Positions 1 to 10,590 are shown, counted from the stretch's first letter. The stretch is 64,000 nucleotides of DNA from an uncultured Pseudomonadales bacterium (GCA_943789485.1 CALSUH010000005.1:62001-126000); one strand, 5' to 3'. Translations and numbers: made by a program. Notes: generated from the sequence alone by a model not told the origin.

Positions 1-1
1 C

Positions 2-184
2 GTGCGCCGATCTGGTACGCGTCGAGAAGAATTGTTAACCTCCGAAGAAGAATTGCAACGCATGTGGATTTTACGCAAGCTGCTTACATCGATGGAAGAT
101 GTGCAGGCGACGGAGTTCATTATCGACAAACTTAAAGAGACGAAGACTAACGACGAGTTTTTCAATTCGATGAAACGAAAGTAA
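2..184 (+). CDS. rho: Transcription termination factor Rho, C-terminal fragment
   Basis: Only the last 60 residues are inside the window; the gene begins before base 1. The visible part carries the conserved Rho C-terminus: an [10 protein letters not shown] stretch, the MWILRK segment and a [12 protein letters not shown] end closing in MKRK. In the whole protein this region packs against the RecA-like ATPase core that pulls RNA through the hexamer ring. The next gene is ubiD, 53 bases downstream on the same strand, which is the order found in pseudomonads. I see no intrinsic terminator between the two. The first codon shown is not the true start. Confidence 0.95.
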   Translation: MRRSGTRREELLTSEEELQRMWILRKLLTSMEDVQATEFIIDKLKETKTNDEFFNSMKRK

Positions 185-237
185 TCCGCGATTGCGAATT
201 TCTCATATAAATCTGTTAGCAACATAAGCGGTCAACT

Positions 238-1716
238 ATGTCCTTTAGAGATTTGCGTGACTTCATAAAGCTTCTTGAAAAAGAGGGTGAGCTCAAGCGG
301 ATTCAGACAGAAGTTGATCCTTATCTTGAAGTTACCGAGATAAGCGATCGCACGCTGCGCAGCAATGGTCCTGCCCTACTCTTTGAAAACCTCAAAGGCT
401 CGAAGATCCCAATGCTTACCAATCTATTTGGTAATACGCGACGCATCGCTCTAGCCATGGGTCAGGAAAATATAGAAGGTCTTAGAGACGTAGGCAAATT
501 GTTGGCCTTCCTTAAGGAGCCCGAACCACCTAAGGGGTGGAAAGACCTCTGGCAAACACTACCTAGTTACAAGAGCGTGCTGAACATGCCAGCTAATGTT
601 CGCAAGTCTGCTCCTTGTCAGGAGGTAATCATTGAAGGCGATGCCATCGACCTGAATTTACTACCTATCCAGACTTGCTGGCCCGGGGATGTAGCACCTC
701 TCATTACGTGGCCGCTGGTTATAACTAAGGGCCCCGAGAAAGAACGACAGAACCTTGGCATCTACCGCATGCAGTTGGCGGGCCCCAATAAACTTATTAT
801 GCGCTGGCTCTCGCATCGTGGTGGCGCACTCGATTTTCGCGAATGGCAGCAAGCACATCCGGACGAGCCATTCCCCATCTCCATCGCTATCGGCGCTGAT
901 CCTGCGACTATCTTAGCAACTGTTACTCCAGTGCCCGACACCTTGTCTGAGTATGCCTTTGCAGGCTTACTGCGCGGCAGCAAGACCGATGTAGTCAAGT
1001 CGCGAACCAATGACTTGCAGGTGCCCGCCAGTGCAGAGTTCGTCTTAGAGGGTGTCATCGAACCTGGCGAAATGGCCGACGAAGGCCCGTATGGTGACCA
1101 CACTGGCTACTATAACGAGGTCGAAAAATTTCCGGTTTTCACGGTAACGTGTATCACCCATCGCAAAAATCCAATCTATCACAGCACCTATACGGGCCGA
1201 CCGCCAGACGAACCGGCGATGCTCGGCGTCGCATTGAACGAAGTCTTCGTGCCGCTTCTACAAAAACAATTCCCAGAGATCGTCGATTTTTATCTGCCTC
1301 CGGAAGGGTGTTCCTACCGACTTGCGATAGTTAGCATAAAGAAACAATATCCCGGTCACGCCAAACGAGTGATGATGGGCGTGTGGTCGTTCCTACGTCA
1401 GTTCATGTATACCAAGTTTGTTATCGTGGTGGATGATGACGTAAACATTCGAAACTGGGATGATGTCATCTGGGCAGTGACTACCCGCATGGATCCCATT
1501 CGCGATACGGTGCTCATTGATAACACACCGATCGACTACTTAGATTTTGCATCTCCCGTGTCAGGTCTTGGTTCGAAGATGGGCATGGATGCGACGAACA
1601 AGATAGAAGGCGAAACAACACGTAAATGGGGCGACACTATTGCCATGAGCGATGAAGTGAAAGCTCGAGTCGATCAAATGTGGCAAGAACTGGGCATCGA
1701 CTGCAAAGAGAGTTAA
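238..1716 (+). CDS. ubiD: 3-octaprenyl-4-hydroxybenzoate carboxy-lyase UbiD
   Basis: At 492 residues it matches the usual length of UbiD, the prenylated-FMN-dependent decarboxylase of ubiquinone synthesis that acts on 3-polyprenyl-4-hydroxybenzoate. Family hallmarks are the [10 protein letters not shown] opening, the central [15 protein letters not shown] segment that binds metal and cofactor, and the [11 protein letters not shown] block. The C-terminal part has [20 protein letters not shown] and the MGMDATNKI motif. The family needs prenyl-FMN made by UbiX, which is not in this window. It follows rho directly. Start is the ATG that gives the standard N-terminus. Confidence 0.96.
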   Translation: MSFRDLRDFIKLLEKEGELKRIQTEVDPYLEVTEISDRTLRSNGPALLFENLKGSKIPMLTNLFGNTRRIALAMGQENIEGLRDVGKLLAFLKEPEPPKGWKDLWQTLPSYKSVLNMPANVRKSAPCQEVIIEGDAIDLNLLPIQTCWPGDVAPLITWPLVITKGPEKERQNLGIYRMQLAGPNKLIMRWLSHRGGALDFREWQQAHPDEPFPISIAIGADPATILATVTPVPDTLSEYAFAGLLRGSKTDVVKSRTNDLQVPASAEFVLEGVIEPGEMADEGPYGDHTGYYNEVEKFPVFTVTCITHRKNPIYHSTYTGRPPDEPAMLGVALNEVFVPLLQKQFPEIVDFYLPPEGCSYRLAIVSIKKQYPGHAKRVMMGVWSFLRQFMYTKFVIVVDDDVNIRNWDDVIWAVTTRMDPIRDTVLIDNTPIDYLDFASPVSGLGSKMGMDATNKIEGETTRKWGDTIAMSDEVKARVDQMWQELGIDCKES

Positions 1717-1770
1717 CTTTACTATAACGATTCCATTATCCTAGATGTAAACCGTCAGGAAGCTTGAACC

Positions 1771-2211
1771 ATGAAAAAGACACTGTCACTGCGCCTAGCC
1801 TTAGGCTCTTTATTAACGTTCGCTTTATCTTCTTCCCAGTTCAGCTTTGCCAAGGAGGAAAACACCGCACTCGAAGGCACGAATTGGCAATTGCAGAATA
1901 TGAAGGTGTTGGGTGGCTTCCTGTTCACACCCGACGACCCAAGTCTATACCGCCTAAATTTTCGAACCGAAAATAGGCTCACTGGCACATCAGACTGCAA
2001 CTCTATTTCCGGCTACTATTTCCAAGAAAGTACCGGCTTTCGTTTTGAGCCTTTCGTCACCACGCGCAAACTCTGCTCGCCGGGGTCGCTTCATAACAAC
2101 CTAGTCTTGATTCTGAAAGATGTAAATGCGATCGAGTTTCGCGGCGGGAAGATGTACATGACGAATGGGCATGATGGAGTCGAATTGGAATTCGAGGCCC
2201 GTGGTTTCTAA
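1771..2211 (+). CDS. Exported META-domain protein
   Basis: A 146-residue protein with a clear Sec signal peptide: MKK, then a hydrophobic stretch to about residue 27 with a likely cut after FAKA-type residues. The mature part begins with LEGTNWQLQNM, the typical opening of META/HslJ-like domains, and contains TGTSDCNSISGYY, matching the domain's G-x-x-x-C-N core. A second cysteine in TRKLCSPG could form a disulfide with it. META domains occur in heat-shock or antibiotic-resistance associated envelope proteins such as HslJ; the exact function is unknown. It stands alone between ubiD and the convergent heme operon. Confidence 0.75.
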   Translation: MKKTLSLRLALGSLLTFALSSSQFSFAKEENTALEGTNWQLQNMKVLGGFLFTPDDPSLYRLNFRTENRLTGTSDCNSISGYYFQESTGFRFEPFVTTRKLCSPGSLHNNLVLILKDVNAIEFRGGKMYMTNGHDGVELEFEARGF

Positions 2212-2246
2212 TTCGAATCTAACGCATAGATCTTCCTCAATACTCT

Positions 2247-3503
2247 CTAGGCTTTTCCTAGGTCTTTCGGCATTGGAAGGCTAGGTAGTTTGCCTCCAAT
2301 TCCTTCTACAAACTTCTCTTGATGTTCATCGGCGAGCTGCTCTTCGCCAAGGCACTTCAATAATCGCGCGAGCTCGCCGTGAGCTTCAGCTTGAGGCGCG
2401 ACTTCGATACTGGTGTCGAAATATTCTCTGGCCTTTCCCCAAAGTTCGTTGCGCATTGCTAATCGTCCCAATGTAACTAATAGGCTCGCGTTGCCTGGCC
2501 TGCCCTGAATCCAACTCTCTGCTATTGTCAATTGCCGATGAGGAGTACCAAAGTCCAGCTCGCCGTAGCGCTTAATGAGCTCATTGCTCCAGTTCTTATT
2601 CAAAGCAACTTCTATGGCCTTGCCTGCCTGTTCTTTCTGATCAAGCTTAAAAAGTATCTCGGCATAGTGTTTAACGATCCTCTCATCCTGCTTGTAGAGC
2701 GCGGGGCCTTTCTTCCAGGCTTTTTCTAGCTGCGCGCCAAGCTCCGCATTGCTGAAATCCACTCTCTGATTACTTATCCTGTATAAGTTTTCCATGAAGA
2801 TTCGAACCCGCATTAGCCCGGCCTCTTTCTCATCGATTACGTTGTTCTTCTCTAGAGCCGGCAACAATTTTTCTAGTTGCTCCCAATCGTTGAGCTTCAG
2901 ATAGACTTCTTTCAAAAGTTGTAGCAGAGACGCATCGTTCAGTGACCTGATTTTCATCTGTTGTAATACAGCCACGCACTGTTCCAGCTGATTGGACTTG
3001 AACAGGAGTTGCGCCTTCAGTGAATCGATAGTAGAACGTGCCGCAGGGTATTTTTCCTCGGCAGTCTCCAAACAATTCATCCATACCTCTTTATTCCCCT
3101 GCTGATGCGCCGCATAAGCCGCGGCGAGATAATTAACGACACTCGCATCGGAATCCTTCATGCCTTTCTTAAGCAAGTTGTAGCTTGATTCCCAGCTTCC
3201 TCGAGTGAAATACAGCAAACCCTCAATAGTCTTGCTTCTACTATTTGCCCGCAGGTTTTGTTTGTAATTTCTCCCAAAGCGAATAAGTTGCCAGGGATTA
3301 ATCCAGCGAAGCACAATAAGAAGTAGTTTAATGACAACATAGAGAACGATAAAGGCGACGAGCAGGGCAAACAAACTGGTCTCAAAAGTAGTACTACCGA
3401 AAGCAATTAACAGGTAGCCGGGGTCGCCAGGAAATCCAAGATTAAGACTGACCAGAAGCGCCAGAACGATTGAGAGAAGACTAAAGAGGTATAACTTGAT
3501 CAT
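2247..3503 (-). CDS. hemY: Heme biosynthesis-associated TPR protein HemY
   Basis: A 418-residue inner-membrane protein with two hydrophobic segments in the first 75 residues (MIKLYLFSLLSIVLALLVSL and the ALLVAFIVLYVVIKLLL region), followed by a long alpha-helical tetratricopeptide-like domain. This is the layout of proteobacterial HemY, last gene of the hemCDXY operon. Its role is linked to late heme or porphyrin handling but is not enzymatically defined; it is not the protoporphyrinogen oxidase called HemY in Bacillus. It lies 8 bases after hemX on the same strand, so the two are very likely co-transcribed. Confidence 0.9.
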   Translation of the reverse strand: MIKLYLFSLLSIVLALLVSLNLGFPGDPGYLLIAFGSTTFETSLFALLVAFIVLYVVIKLLLIVLRWINPWQLIRFGRNYKQNLRANSRSKTIEGLLYFTRGSWESSYNLLKKGMKDSDASVVNYLAAAYAAHQQGNKEVWMNCLETAEEKYPAARSTIDSLKAQLLFKSNQLEQCVAVLQQMKIRSLNDASLLQLLKEVYLKLNDWEQLEKLLPALEKNNVIDEKEAGLMRVRIFMENLYRISNQRVDFSNAELGAQLEKAWKKGPALYKQDERIVKHYAEILFKLDQKEQAGKAIEVALNKNWSNELIKRYGELDFGTPHRQLTIAESWIQGRPGNASLLVTLGRLAMRNELWGKAREYFDTSIEVAPQAEAHGELARLLKCLGEEQLADEHQEKFVEGIGGKLPSLPMPKDLGKA

Positions 3504-3511
3504 AGACTAAT

Positions 3512-4627
3512 CTATCGTTGGCTTGCTGCGAGCTGATTGATTAGTGCCAGGGATTGACTCAAGGCGGGCAACAACGGATTAATGTCAATTGCACGAAGTT
3601 GATTTATCTCATCCGTCAAAATTTGCCCTTGAAGTGAATCGGTAACGGCAAAGCGTTGAAACCAATCCTGACTCTTTGCCATAGCTTGCTGATACAAGCT
3701 GTTGTCGCGCATCAACAGAGCGAGCTGTGCCTGCTCGAGCATAAGCCGTAAGTTCTGCTTAATGAGATCATCCTGTCCGGGAGCCAACATGGCTTGCGGC
3801 GTTTCTTCCCATTCGCGCCAGACAAATATGGAACCTAGAAACTCGAAACTGGAATCTAAGAAGTTGTTCGCATCGCTACCTGATTGCAATGGCTGCGAGT
3901 CAGCGTTGCGCCGATTCTCAAATTCTGTGCGCATGCTATTGAGCGGATCGATGTTCTCCAATTCTGCAAGCAGGCTGTCCAAGCGCAGATAGATACCTTC
4001 ACGATCGAGGACCTCGATATTTCTTAGCTTTTGTAGATCCCCTGCGATCGCCTGTCGCACAGCAAACACACTCGAACTAGCAGAATCAACGAGTGCCTGA
4101 TCTGCAATCTCTAATTGGGAGATTGCAGTAACCACGTCGCCTTCCAGCCTTAATTTCTGATTGGCTATATTGATTAGATATTGTCCCTCAAGAATTTTCC
4201 AGGCTCGATCTGTCGCATTGTTCGTCAGCGATTGTGCGGCCTGAAGATCCGCAAGTTGTGCCGCGTGACTATCGATTTTCCCAGATAGTGCCAATTCCAG
4301 CTCTCGCACAGAAGAATCATCGAATTCGATTGGCTCGGAAGCGACACGCTGTGCCTGCTCGACCTGTCCCAGCTGGATGCCCTGTGTGGCTAGGCTCTGC
4401 TTCAGTCGCTGATTTTCGAGCTCAAATTCGGCCAACTTAGATTGCAGTGAAAGTTGCTGATAGGCGAGGAACAACACGCCAGCAACAATGGGTAATAGGA
4501 AGGTGGTGACTACTGCAAACCGCCGCCTTACCGTCTGCTGTTTTCGAGTCCTGCGGCTACCGACCTTGGCGGTGTTGCTTTTAGATATCTCGTCCAGAAT
4601 TTTAGGTGTTTCTGACTGCTCTGTCAC
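3512..4627 (-). CDS. hemX: HemX, membrane-anchored partner of the heme operon
   Basis: A 371-residue protein with a basic cytoplasmic N-terminus (RRTRKQQTVRRR), one transmembrane helix at about residues 37-56, then a long coiled coil (residues about 57-140) and a helical periplasmic domain. This is the HemX family, often labelled uroporphyrinogen-III C-methyltransferase although the proteobacterial membrane form lacks the methyltransferase fold. It is placed between hemD and hemY as in other gammaproteobacteria. The start used is GTG; no better ATG is seen nearby. Biochemical role remains unclear. Confidence 0.9.
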   Translation of the reverse strand: MTEQSETPKILDEISKSNTAKVGSRRTRKQQTVRRRFAVVTTFLLPIVAGVLFLAYQQLSLQSKLAEFELENQRLKQSLATQGIQLGQVEQAQRVASEPIEFDDSSVRELELALSGKIDSHAAQLADLQAAQSLTNNATDRAWKILEGQYLINIANQKLRLEGDVVTAISQLEIADQALVDSASSSVFAVRQAIAGDLQKLRNIEVLDREGIYLRLDSLLAELENIDPLNSMRTEFENRRNADSQPLQSGSDANNFLDSSFEFLGSIFVWREWEETPQAMLAPGQDDLIKQNLRLMLEQAQLALLMRDNSLYQQAMAKSQDWFQRFAVTDSLQGQILTDEINQLRAIDINPLLPALSQSLALINQLAASQR

Positions 4628-4662
4628 TGTACTGCCTTCTAAGTCGTGATCTTGGGTATAGC

Positions 4663-5451
4663 TTACTCTTGATTAATGCCGAGTTCACCCAGCGCGCTAA
4701 CAAAACTTAGTGGATCGGCGCCGCTGGCGTTGTGCACCTGCTGGTATCCAGAATTTTCCGCCTGCCTACCTACTCTTTCTGAGGGGACTACTAGCATCAA
4801 CTGCTGCAGCATCTTTCCATTACCAGCCAATAGATGCGTCAGTCTATCCAGTGATTCACCGCTGCTTACCGTTAGAACATTAACACCGGCCTCGAACAAT
4901 CTATTGCAGAAGTTTGCGCTTGTGTAATCTATTGGAGAACGGCTATAGGCCTCGAGATAATCGACAATGGCGCCGCGCTCACGCAGCGTGTCAGCCAATA
5001 GTTCTCGACCTCCCTGTCCGCGCACAATGCCAATCTTCTGCCCGTTAACATCTTGCAATTGAGGCAGGCGCAGTATGTCTTCGCTGGTCATGCCGTTACT
5101 TGGCTGAGTGACTTCGCAGGCGAATTGCTCTGAAGCAGCCTCCGCCGTCGTAGGCCCAACAGCTATAGCATCGACACCGAGGGGAAACTGTGGCCAATAA
5201 TTATTAATGACCTCGCCGCCAAAGCTCACCGCGTTATTGCTTACAAAAATTAGCGCTTGATAGCTGTCTAGCTGTAGAATTTTATCTTTTAGATCTTGAA
5301 TGGCTTGTGCATCATTCAGAGCTTTAATTTCGATGAGGGGTAGAGAGAGAACTTTAGCCCCTTCAGACTCGATTGCTCGGCGCATACTCTCGACTTGATT
5401 CGAGGGGCGGGTAATTAGAACAGTTAGCCCAGATAGGGAATTAGGGTTCAT
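4663..5451 (-). CDS. hemD: Uroporphyrinogen-III synthase
   Basis: A 262-residue protein of the HemD family, which closes and inverts ring D of hydroxymethylbilane to give uroporphyrinogen III. It has the LTVLITRPSNQVESM opening, the ALIFVSNNAV motif, AIAVGPTTAEAA and a C-terminal VVPSERVG-type segment, all spread over the two lobes of the fold. It follows hemC by 26 bases and precedes hemX. An upstream in-frame TTG exists, but the ATG at 5451 is preferred because the family starts a few residues before the ITRP motif. Confidence 0.93.
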   Translation of the reverse strand: MNPNSLSGLTVLITRPSNQVESMRRAIESEGAKVLSLPLIEIKALNDAQAIQDLKDKILQLDSYQALIFVSNNAVSFGGEVINNYWPQFPLGVDAIAVGPTTAEAASEQFACEVTQPSNGMTSEDILRLPQLQDVNGQKIGIVRGQGGRELLADTLRERGAIVDYLEAYSRSPIDYTSANFCNRLFEAGVNVLTVSSGESLDRLTHLLAGNGKMLQQLMLVVPSERVGRQAENSGYQQVHNASGADPLSFVSALGELGINQE

Positions 5452-5477
5452 CAAATATGCCTACACTTAACTATTTC

Positions 5478-6416
5478 TTACTCTTCTATTTGGTCTCGCA
5501 AGGCGCTGAGTATTTCTTCCGCTCCCAGAGACAAAAGATCTTCGGCAACAGTAAGGCCTAGCTGTTCCGCCTGATGACGGCCTCCTCGAATCTCACTGCG
5601 AATTATCTGCGTCCCCTCCAAGTTTCCAACTAAGGCGCGCAGATGCAATTCCTCGCCATAGAGCTCGGCGAAGCTCGCGATCGGCACCTGACAGCCGCCT
5701 TGTAGACGTGCATTTACCGCCCGCTCGGCAACTACCCTGCATGCCGTATCGGCATCGTGGAGGCAATTGAGCAGTTGCAGTGTTTCGGTGTCGCTGGTTC
5801 GGCATTCGATGCCGACCGCTCCCTGGCCACCGGCAGGAAGAGAATCCTCGAAAGAAAGGCTCTCGCGAATACGCCCTTCCAGCTCCAAACGCTTTAAGCC
5901 AGCTGCTGCAAGAATGATCGCGTCGTATCCACCTGCATCTAACTTCGACAGCCGTGTTCCCACGTTGCCGCGCAAATCGGTGATCTTTAAGTCTGGACGT
6001 AGTTCCCGCAGCTGGCACTGGCGACGAAAGCTCGAGGTGCCTACCGTTGCGCCCTGGGGTAGGTCTGCCAGTTTGCGATAATTATTTGAGACGAATGCAT
6101 CGGCCGGGTCTTCCCGCTCGCAGATGACCGCTAGATCGAGACCTTCAGGGAATTCCATCGGCACGTCCTTCATCGAATGCACCGCTATGTCTGCCCTGTC
6201 TTCCAACATCGCATGCTCAAGCTCCTTAACGAAAAGACCCTTGCCTCCCACCTTGGCTAATGGTGTGTCTAGTATCTTGTCGCCGCGGGTACTCATAGCG
6301 AGCAATTCAACATTTAAGTCGCCGTGGGCCTTTTCCAATGCCGCCTTTACGTAGTGAGCCTGCCATAGGGCAAGGGGGCTTTTACGGGTGGCAATTCGAA
6401 GGGTTTTGCTTGGCAT
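5478..6416 (-). CDS. hemC: Hydroxymethylbilane synthase (porphobilinogen deaminase)
   Basis: A 312-residue enzyme joining four porphobilinogens into hydroxymethylbilane. Visible signatures are [16 protein letters not shown] at the N-terminus, the MKDVP active-site segment, [14 protein letters not shown], and the [10 protein letters not shown] loop whose cysteine carries the dipyrromethane cofactor. The reading frame stays open further upstream, but the ATG at 6416 gives the family N-terminus and the expected length. It heads the minus-strand hemC-D-X-Y operon and is divergent from the ridA-like/argH pair, as hemC and argH are divergent in pseudomonads. Confidence 0.96.
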   Translation of the reverse strand: MPSKTLRIATRKSPLALWQAHYVKAALEKAHGDLNVELLAMSTRGDKILDTPLAKVGGKGLFVKELEHAMLEDRADIAVHSMKDVPMEFPEGLDLAVICEREDPADAFVSNNYRKLADLPQGATVGTSSFRRQCQLRELRPDLKITDLRGNVGTRLSKLDAGGYDAIILAAAGLKRLELEGRIRESLSFEDSLPAGGQGAVGIECRTSDTETLQLLNCLHDADTACRVVAERAVNARLQGGCQVPIASFAELYGEELHLRALVGNLEGTQIIRSEIRGGRHQAEQLGLTVAEDLLSLGAEEILSALRDQIEE

Positions 6417-6522
6417 GGCGTACTGCTCTTTATCTTTTATTTCATGAAGGGGTAAGGGGCATTTTACGGTATATGTTGCGATTTGTCCGAAATTGCTGGT
6501 TTTGCAAGGAGTTGCAACTCGG

Positions 6523-6550
6523 TTCAAGCCTTTACCGATCCTGCTATAAT
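6523..6550 (+). promoter_or_regulatory. Putative sigma70 promoter for ridA-like/argH
   Basis: A perfect TATAAT lies at 6545-6550 with a TTCAAG hexamer at 6523-6528, a 16-base spacer. Transcription would begin near 6557, about 70 bases before the ridA-like start. It lies in the divergent gap between hemC and the plus-strand genes. The -35 match is only moderate. Confidence 0.5.
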
Positions 6551-6629
6551 GCAGCCCCTGCGAATACAGCACCGCTACAACTGTTGTATGCCAAGTACAG
6601 ATTAACTAGAGACCATAGTGAGAGTTCAG

Positions 6630-7019
6630 ATGAGTAGACAACTAATTTCCAGCGGTTCAGAGTTTGAGAGTAAGATTGGCTACTCCCGAGCAGTAGTTGA
6701 CGGTGATTTCGTGTTTGTGTCCGGAACGACCGGCTACAACTACACGACAATGACGATTTCCGAGAGTGTCATCGAGCAGGCGGATCAGTGCCTGAAAAAT
6801 ATTGAGCAAGTTCTTAAATCGGCAGGTAGTGATTTATCTGGGATCGTTCGCATACGCTATATCCTCCCTAACAAAGCCGATTTCGAGCCCTGCTGGCCAG
6901 TATTTCAGAAGTACCTTGGTGCAGTCCTCCCTGCGGCAACAGTGTTTGAAGCTGGCTTGCTCGACGAGAAAATGAAGATCGAGATAGAAGTAACAGCGAA
7001 GCTATCGACAAGTGAATAG
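6630..7019 (+). CDS. RidA/YjgF-family protein
   Basis: A 129-residue protein of the RidA (YjgF/YER057c/UK114) superfamily. Family members with the proper arginine hydrolyse reactive enamine/imine intermediates of amino-acid metabolism. The sequence shows the VSGTTGYN turn, a central amphipathic helix (ADQCLKNIEQVLKSAG), RIRYILPNKADFEPCW and the PAATVFEAGLL strand-turn that forms the trimer cleft. The helix-strand pattern is complete. A GTG four codons upstream could also be used; the ATG at 6630 gives the usual short N-terminus. It sits between hemC and argH, where many relatives have no gene, and may be co-transcribed with argH. Confidence 0.8.
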   Translation: MSRQLISSGSEFESKIGYSRAVVDGDFVFVSGTTGYNYTTMTISESVIEQADQCLKNIEQVLKSAGSDLSGIVRIRYILPNKADFEPCWPVFQKYLGAVLPAATVFEAGLLDEKMKIEIEVTAKLSTSE

Positions 7020-7077
7020 ACTCTACAAGTTAGGTCGCTTTTTTATAACCCACAACCTTACAGCGTGAACCCAAGTT

Positions 7078-8475
7078 ATGAGTAAGAACAAAGATCAAAA
7101 CAGACTCTGGGGCGGCAGGTTTACTGAACCAACAGACGTTTTCGTACAAAGATTTACCGCCTCGGTAGATTTTGATCGTCGCTTGTTCCAGCAAGATATC
7201 GACGGCTCGGTTGCCCATGCCAAGATGTTGGTCAAGGCGGGAATTTTAACGGCAGCGGAAGTATCGAAAATCCTCGATGGGCTAGAATCAATTCGTCAGG
7301 ACATTACTGACGACAAGTTTGAATGGTCTGTCGCGCTAGAAGATGTTCACATGAACATTGAAGCAGCACTAACCTCCCGCATCGGTGACGTAGGCAAAAA
7401 ACTGCATACGGGTCGATCGCGAAATGATCAGGTTGCTACTGATATTCGATTGTATGTACGCGGCGAGATCGATCAGATCGCGAAATTGATTACGAGTCTT
7501 CAATCGGCCCTGCTTGGTATCGCCGAGAAGGAGGCGACCACGATCATGCCTGGCTTTACTCATCTTCAGACTGCACAGCCAGTTAGCTTCGGCCACCATA
7601 TGATGGCTTGGTATGAGATGCTAGATAGAGATTATGCTCGACTGCTCGATTGCCGCAAAAGAGTGAACGTGTCACCTTTAGGCGCTGCAGCCTTAGCAGG
7701 AACCACTTATCCGATCGATAGGTATTTTACGGCCGAGCAGCTCGGTTTCGATGCGCCAACTAGAAACTCCCTAGACTCCGTTAGCGATCGAGACTTTGCT
7801 ATTGAACTGGCGTCCTTTGCCAGCATAGTAATGACGCACCTCTCTCGATTCTCAGAGGAGCTCGTACTATGGACCTCGGCACAATTCAACTTCATCGAAC
7901 TACCTGATAGATTCTGCACTGGCTCATCGATCATGCCGCAAAAGAAAAACCCAGATGTGCCGGAATTAGTTCGGGGCAAGACCGGCCGCGTACACGGACA
8001 TCTAGTTTCGCTACTCACGCTAATGAAGTCACAGCCACTTGCTTATAACAAAGACAATCAGGAAGACAAGGAGCCGTTGTTCGATCTCATCGACACTGTG
8101 AAGGACTGCCTATTTGCCTATAGCGAGATGATGCCGGCCGTAAGCTGCAACAAAGAAGAGATGTATGCTGCGGCGAAACAGGGTTACGCTACAGCAACCG
8201 ATTTGGCAGATTATCTAGTGAAGAAGGGGATGCCCTTTCGCGATGCTCATGAAGTAGTCGGCAAGTCAGTGGCCTTCGGTATCGAACAGAAGAAGGATCT
8301 GGCGGAGCTCTCGCTAGCCGAACTAGAGGAATTCTCCAACCTCATCAACGAAGATGTCTTCGACGTATTGACGCTAGAAGGATCGATCTCTGCGCGCGAT
8401 CATATCGGCGGCACTGCGCCAAATCAGGTATTGTCGGCAGTAGCAGCGGCGAAGACGGATATCTCGAAACGTTAA
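7078..8475 (+). CDS. argH: Argininosuccinate lyase
   Basis: A 465-residue member of the fumarase/aspartase superfamily catalysing the last step of arginine synthesis, argininosuccinate to arginine plus fumarate. It shows LWGGRFTEP at the N-terminus, the [12 protein letters not shown] motif, the [16 protein letters not shown] segment with its catalytic histidine, and the superfamily signature [12 protein letters not shown]. Length is typical. Its stop codon overlaps the stop codon of the convergent ABC-F gene inside one GTTAAC palindrome. argE and argA are about 30 kb away in the same window. Confidence 0.97.
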   Translation: MSKNKDQNRLWGGRFTEPTDVFVQRFTASVDFDRRLFQQDIDGSVAHAKMLVKAGILTAAEVSKILDGLESIRQDITDDKFEWSVALEDVHMNIEAALTSRIGDVGKKLHTGRSRNDQVATDIRLYVRGEIDQIAKLITSLQSALLGIAEKEATTIMPGFTHLQTAQPVSFGHHMMAWYEMLDRDYARLLDCRKRVNVSPLGAAALAGTTYPIDRYFTAEQLGFDAPTRNSLDSVSDRDFAIELASFASIVMTHLSRFSEELVLWTSAQFNFIELPDRFCTGSSIMPQKKNPDVPELVRGKTGRVHGHLVSLLTLMKSQPLAYNKDNQEDKEPLFDLIDTVKDCLFAYSEMMPAVSCNKEEMYAAAKQGYATATDLADYLVKKGMPFRDAHEVVGKSVAFGIEQKKDLAELSLAELEEFSNLINEDVFDVLTLEGSISARDHIGGTAPNQVLSAVAAAKTDISKR

Positions 8476-10367
8476 CTGTAGTTGGCGATTTCTTCCTGAA
8501 TTTCCAGCCACTCTTCCTCGATACTCACGAGTTTCGACTTAAGTGCTCCCTGCTCTTGAATCAGCTTGTTCAGTTTATTCTTGTTCTCGTCGAGGTACAT
8601 GCCCTCATCAGCAAGAGAGGATTCGATCTTGTTTAGCGAGGCCTGAATTTTTTCGATCTGGGCCTCTAGCCGCTTTTCTTGTTTGCTAAGTGGCGCCAGC
8701 TTCTCACGTAGATCTGCAGCCTGCTGACGCTTCTCTTTCTTAGCTAGTTTCTGCTTTGGCTGCACTGTCTCTTCTGGCACATCCTCCTCAAAACCAGAGA
8801 ACGTCTGTGTGCTCAGCCACTTTTCATAGTCTTTGAGGTCGCCTTTGAATTCAGCAAATACGCCTTTGTGAATCGAATAGAACTCGTCCACTGTATTAAC
8901 TAGTAGATGACGGTCGTGTGAGACAACGACCATCGCTCCCTGATACTGCTGTAACGCGACGGTGAGCGCGTGACACATTTCAAGATCTAGATGATTCGTA
9001 GGCTCATCGAGTAAGAGCAAGTTCGGTTTCTGCCAAGCAACTTTTGCCAAAGCGAGACGCGCCTTCTCTCCGCCGGAGAAATTCTTAATCGTCTCGCTGA
9101 CCCGAGTACCGCGGAAATCAAATCCGCCAAGGTAATCTCTTATCTGCTGCTCGGTGGCGTAGCCCTCTTCTTTCTGAATAAGCTCTATAGGAGTAGCCTG
9201 CTGGTCTAGCTCATCAACTTGGTGTTGCGCGAAATACCCAATCTTCAACTTCTTCGAGCGAATGATGTCGCCATCAAGTTGCTGCATCTGCCCGGAAAGA
9301 ATTTTTAACAATGTCGACTTGCCGCTGCCGTTGAATCCCAACAATCCAAAACGTGATTCAGAGCGAACACTGAGCTCAATCTTGTCGACGAGCGGCTTGT
9401 CGAAGCCAATCGTCAACGAATCCATCTGTATAAGGTAGCTCGATGGATCATCCAGCTCTGGAAACTTGAAACGAAATGGTGAGTCAACATGTGCCGGAGC
9501 AATCTCTTCCATTCGGTGCAGCTCTTTCAGCCGACTCTGTGCCTGTTTCGCTTTTGTAGCTTTGGCACTGAAGCGGCGCACGAAGTTTTGAATTTCCGAT
9601 TTTCTTCTCTGCTGCTTCTCGAATAGCGCTTGTTGCAGCGCCATCCGCTCGGCACGCTGTCTTTCGTAGGAACTGTAGTTGCCCTTGTATGAATCCAGAC
9701 CACCGTTATCAAAACTAATGACATTGTTGATCACCGAATCCAAGAACGTCCTATCGTGAGAGATCAACAGGATCGTGCCCTGATAGCTCTGCAGCCACTG
9801 TTCCAGCCAGACCGTCGCCTCTAAGTCTAAATGGTTGGTGGGCTCATCCAGCATCAGCAGATCTGATGGGCACATCAACGCGGCGGCGAGGTTTAGGCGC
9901 ACACGCCAACCTCCAGAAAAATTACTGACAGGTCTTGTGAATTCATCGACAGCAAAGCCTAAGCCGGAAAGGAGCCTCTCCGCACGGTGGCTAATGTCGT
10001 AGCCATCGATCTCCTCCAGCTTACCGAAAGACTCGGCTAGCGCCAGATCGTTGCCACTGATTTCGGCCTGTTTGATCGCATCCTCAAGTTGGCGAAACTC
10101 AACATGCGCATCCAACACAAAATCGAGCGCACTACGGTCGCTGCCTGGCGTCTCCTGAGCCATCGAAGAGCGACGTAGCCCGTTCGGCATCTCGATCTCG
10201 CCTTCTTCCAGAGGAATATCGCCACTCAGGGCTCGGAATAGGCTGGTCTTGCCGCAGCCGTTGCGGCCAATAATGCCCGTTCGTTGCCCCTTGTGGATAA
10301 CCAAAGAGACATGGCGCAGCAGAATTTGATTGCCACGCATCAGCATTATGTTGTTTAGAGAAATCAT
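8472..10367 (-). CDS. ABC-F ATPase, YheS type
   Basis: A 631-residue soluble protein with two tandem ABC domains and no membrane segments. Walker A motifs are GRNGCGKTS (about residue 36) and GFNGSGKST (about residue 345); signature motifs [10 protein letters not shown] and [10 protein letters not shown] precede each [24 protein letters not shown]alker B. A charged linker joins the domains and a long C-terminal coiled coil follows (about residues 545-631). ABC-F proteins act on the ribosome, where they adjust the peptidyl-transferase centre or rescue stalled complexes. Length and the C-terminal coiled coil fit YheS better than EttA; Uup is the alternative. Confidence 0.9.
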   Translation of the reverse strand: MISLNNIMLMRGNQILLRHVSLVIHKGQRTGIIGRNGCGKTSLFRALSGDIPLEEGEIEMPNGLRRSSMAQETPGSDRSALDFVLDAHVEFRQLEDAIKQAEISGNDLALAESFGKLEEIDGYDISHRAERLLSGLGFAVDEFTRPVSNFSGGWRVRLNLAAALMCPSDLLMLDEPTNHLDLEATVWLEQWLQSYQGTILLISHDRTFLDSVINNVISFDNGGLDSYKGNYSSYERQRAERMALQQALFEKQQRRKSEIQNFVRRFSAKATKAKQAQSRLKELHRMEEIAPAHVDSPFRFKFPELDDPSSYLIQMDSLTIGFDKPLVDKIELSVRSESRFGLLGFNGSGKSTLLKILSGQMQQLDGDIIRSKKLKIGYFAQHQVDELDQQATPIELIQKEEGYATEQQIRDYLGGFDFRGTRVSETIKNFSGGEKARLALAKVAWQKPNLLLLDEPTNHLDLEMCHALTVALQQYQGAMVVVSHDRHLLVNTVDEFYSIHKGVFAEFKGDLKDYEKWLSTQTFSGFEEDVPEETVQPKQKLAKKEKRQQAADLREKLAPLSKQEKRLEAQIEKIQASLNKIESSLADEGMYLDENKNKLNKLIQEQGALKSKLVSIEEEWLEIQEEIANYS

Positions 10368-10458
10368 TGCGCTTAAGTCCTACGAAAAAGCGAAGCGGCA
10401 CATAATACACTAGTTTCGCTTTATTCTTGTGCCTCTGGACACCGGTAGCATCGCCCAG

Positions 10459-10590
10459 ATGGCTGTGTTGCACGAATTTGAGGCTTTGAACGAATTCGAT
10501 TCAGTTGTAGACTTGATCGAAGGTTCTCATATTCGTACTATTGAAGCCTGCCTCTCTACTCCAGTGGCCAAATCAAGGCGAAAGCAGTAA
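10459..10590 (+). CDS. Small 43-residue ORF coupled to the response regulator
   Basis: A 43-codon ORF running from ATG at 10459 to a TAA that overlaps the ATG of the response-regulator gene (TAATG at 10588-10592). The product begins MAVLHEFEALNEFDSV, is acidic in its first half and basic at the end (KSRRKQ). The exact one-base overlap suggests translational coupling, so it may be a leader or small partner of the two-component system. No strong ribosome binding site precedes it and no family is recognised. It could be a chance ORF. Confidence 0.4.
   Translation: MAVLHEFEALNEFDSVVDLIEGSHIRTIEACLSTPVAKSRRKQ

Noticed and set aside
2799..2809. GATTCGAACCC, resembling a tRNA T-loop on one strand
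   Set aside because: It lies inside hemY; no acceptor stem, anticodon arm or CCA end can be drawn around it.
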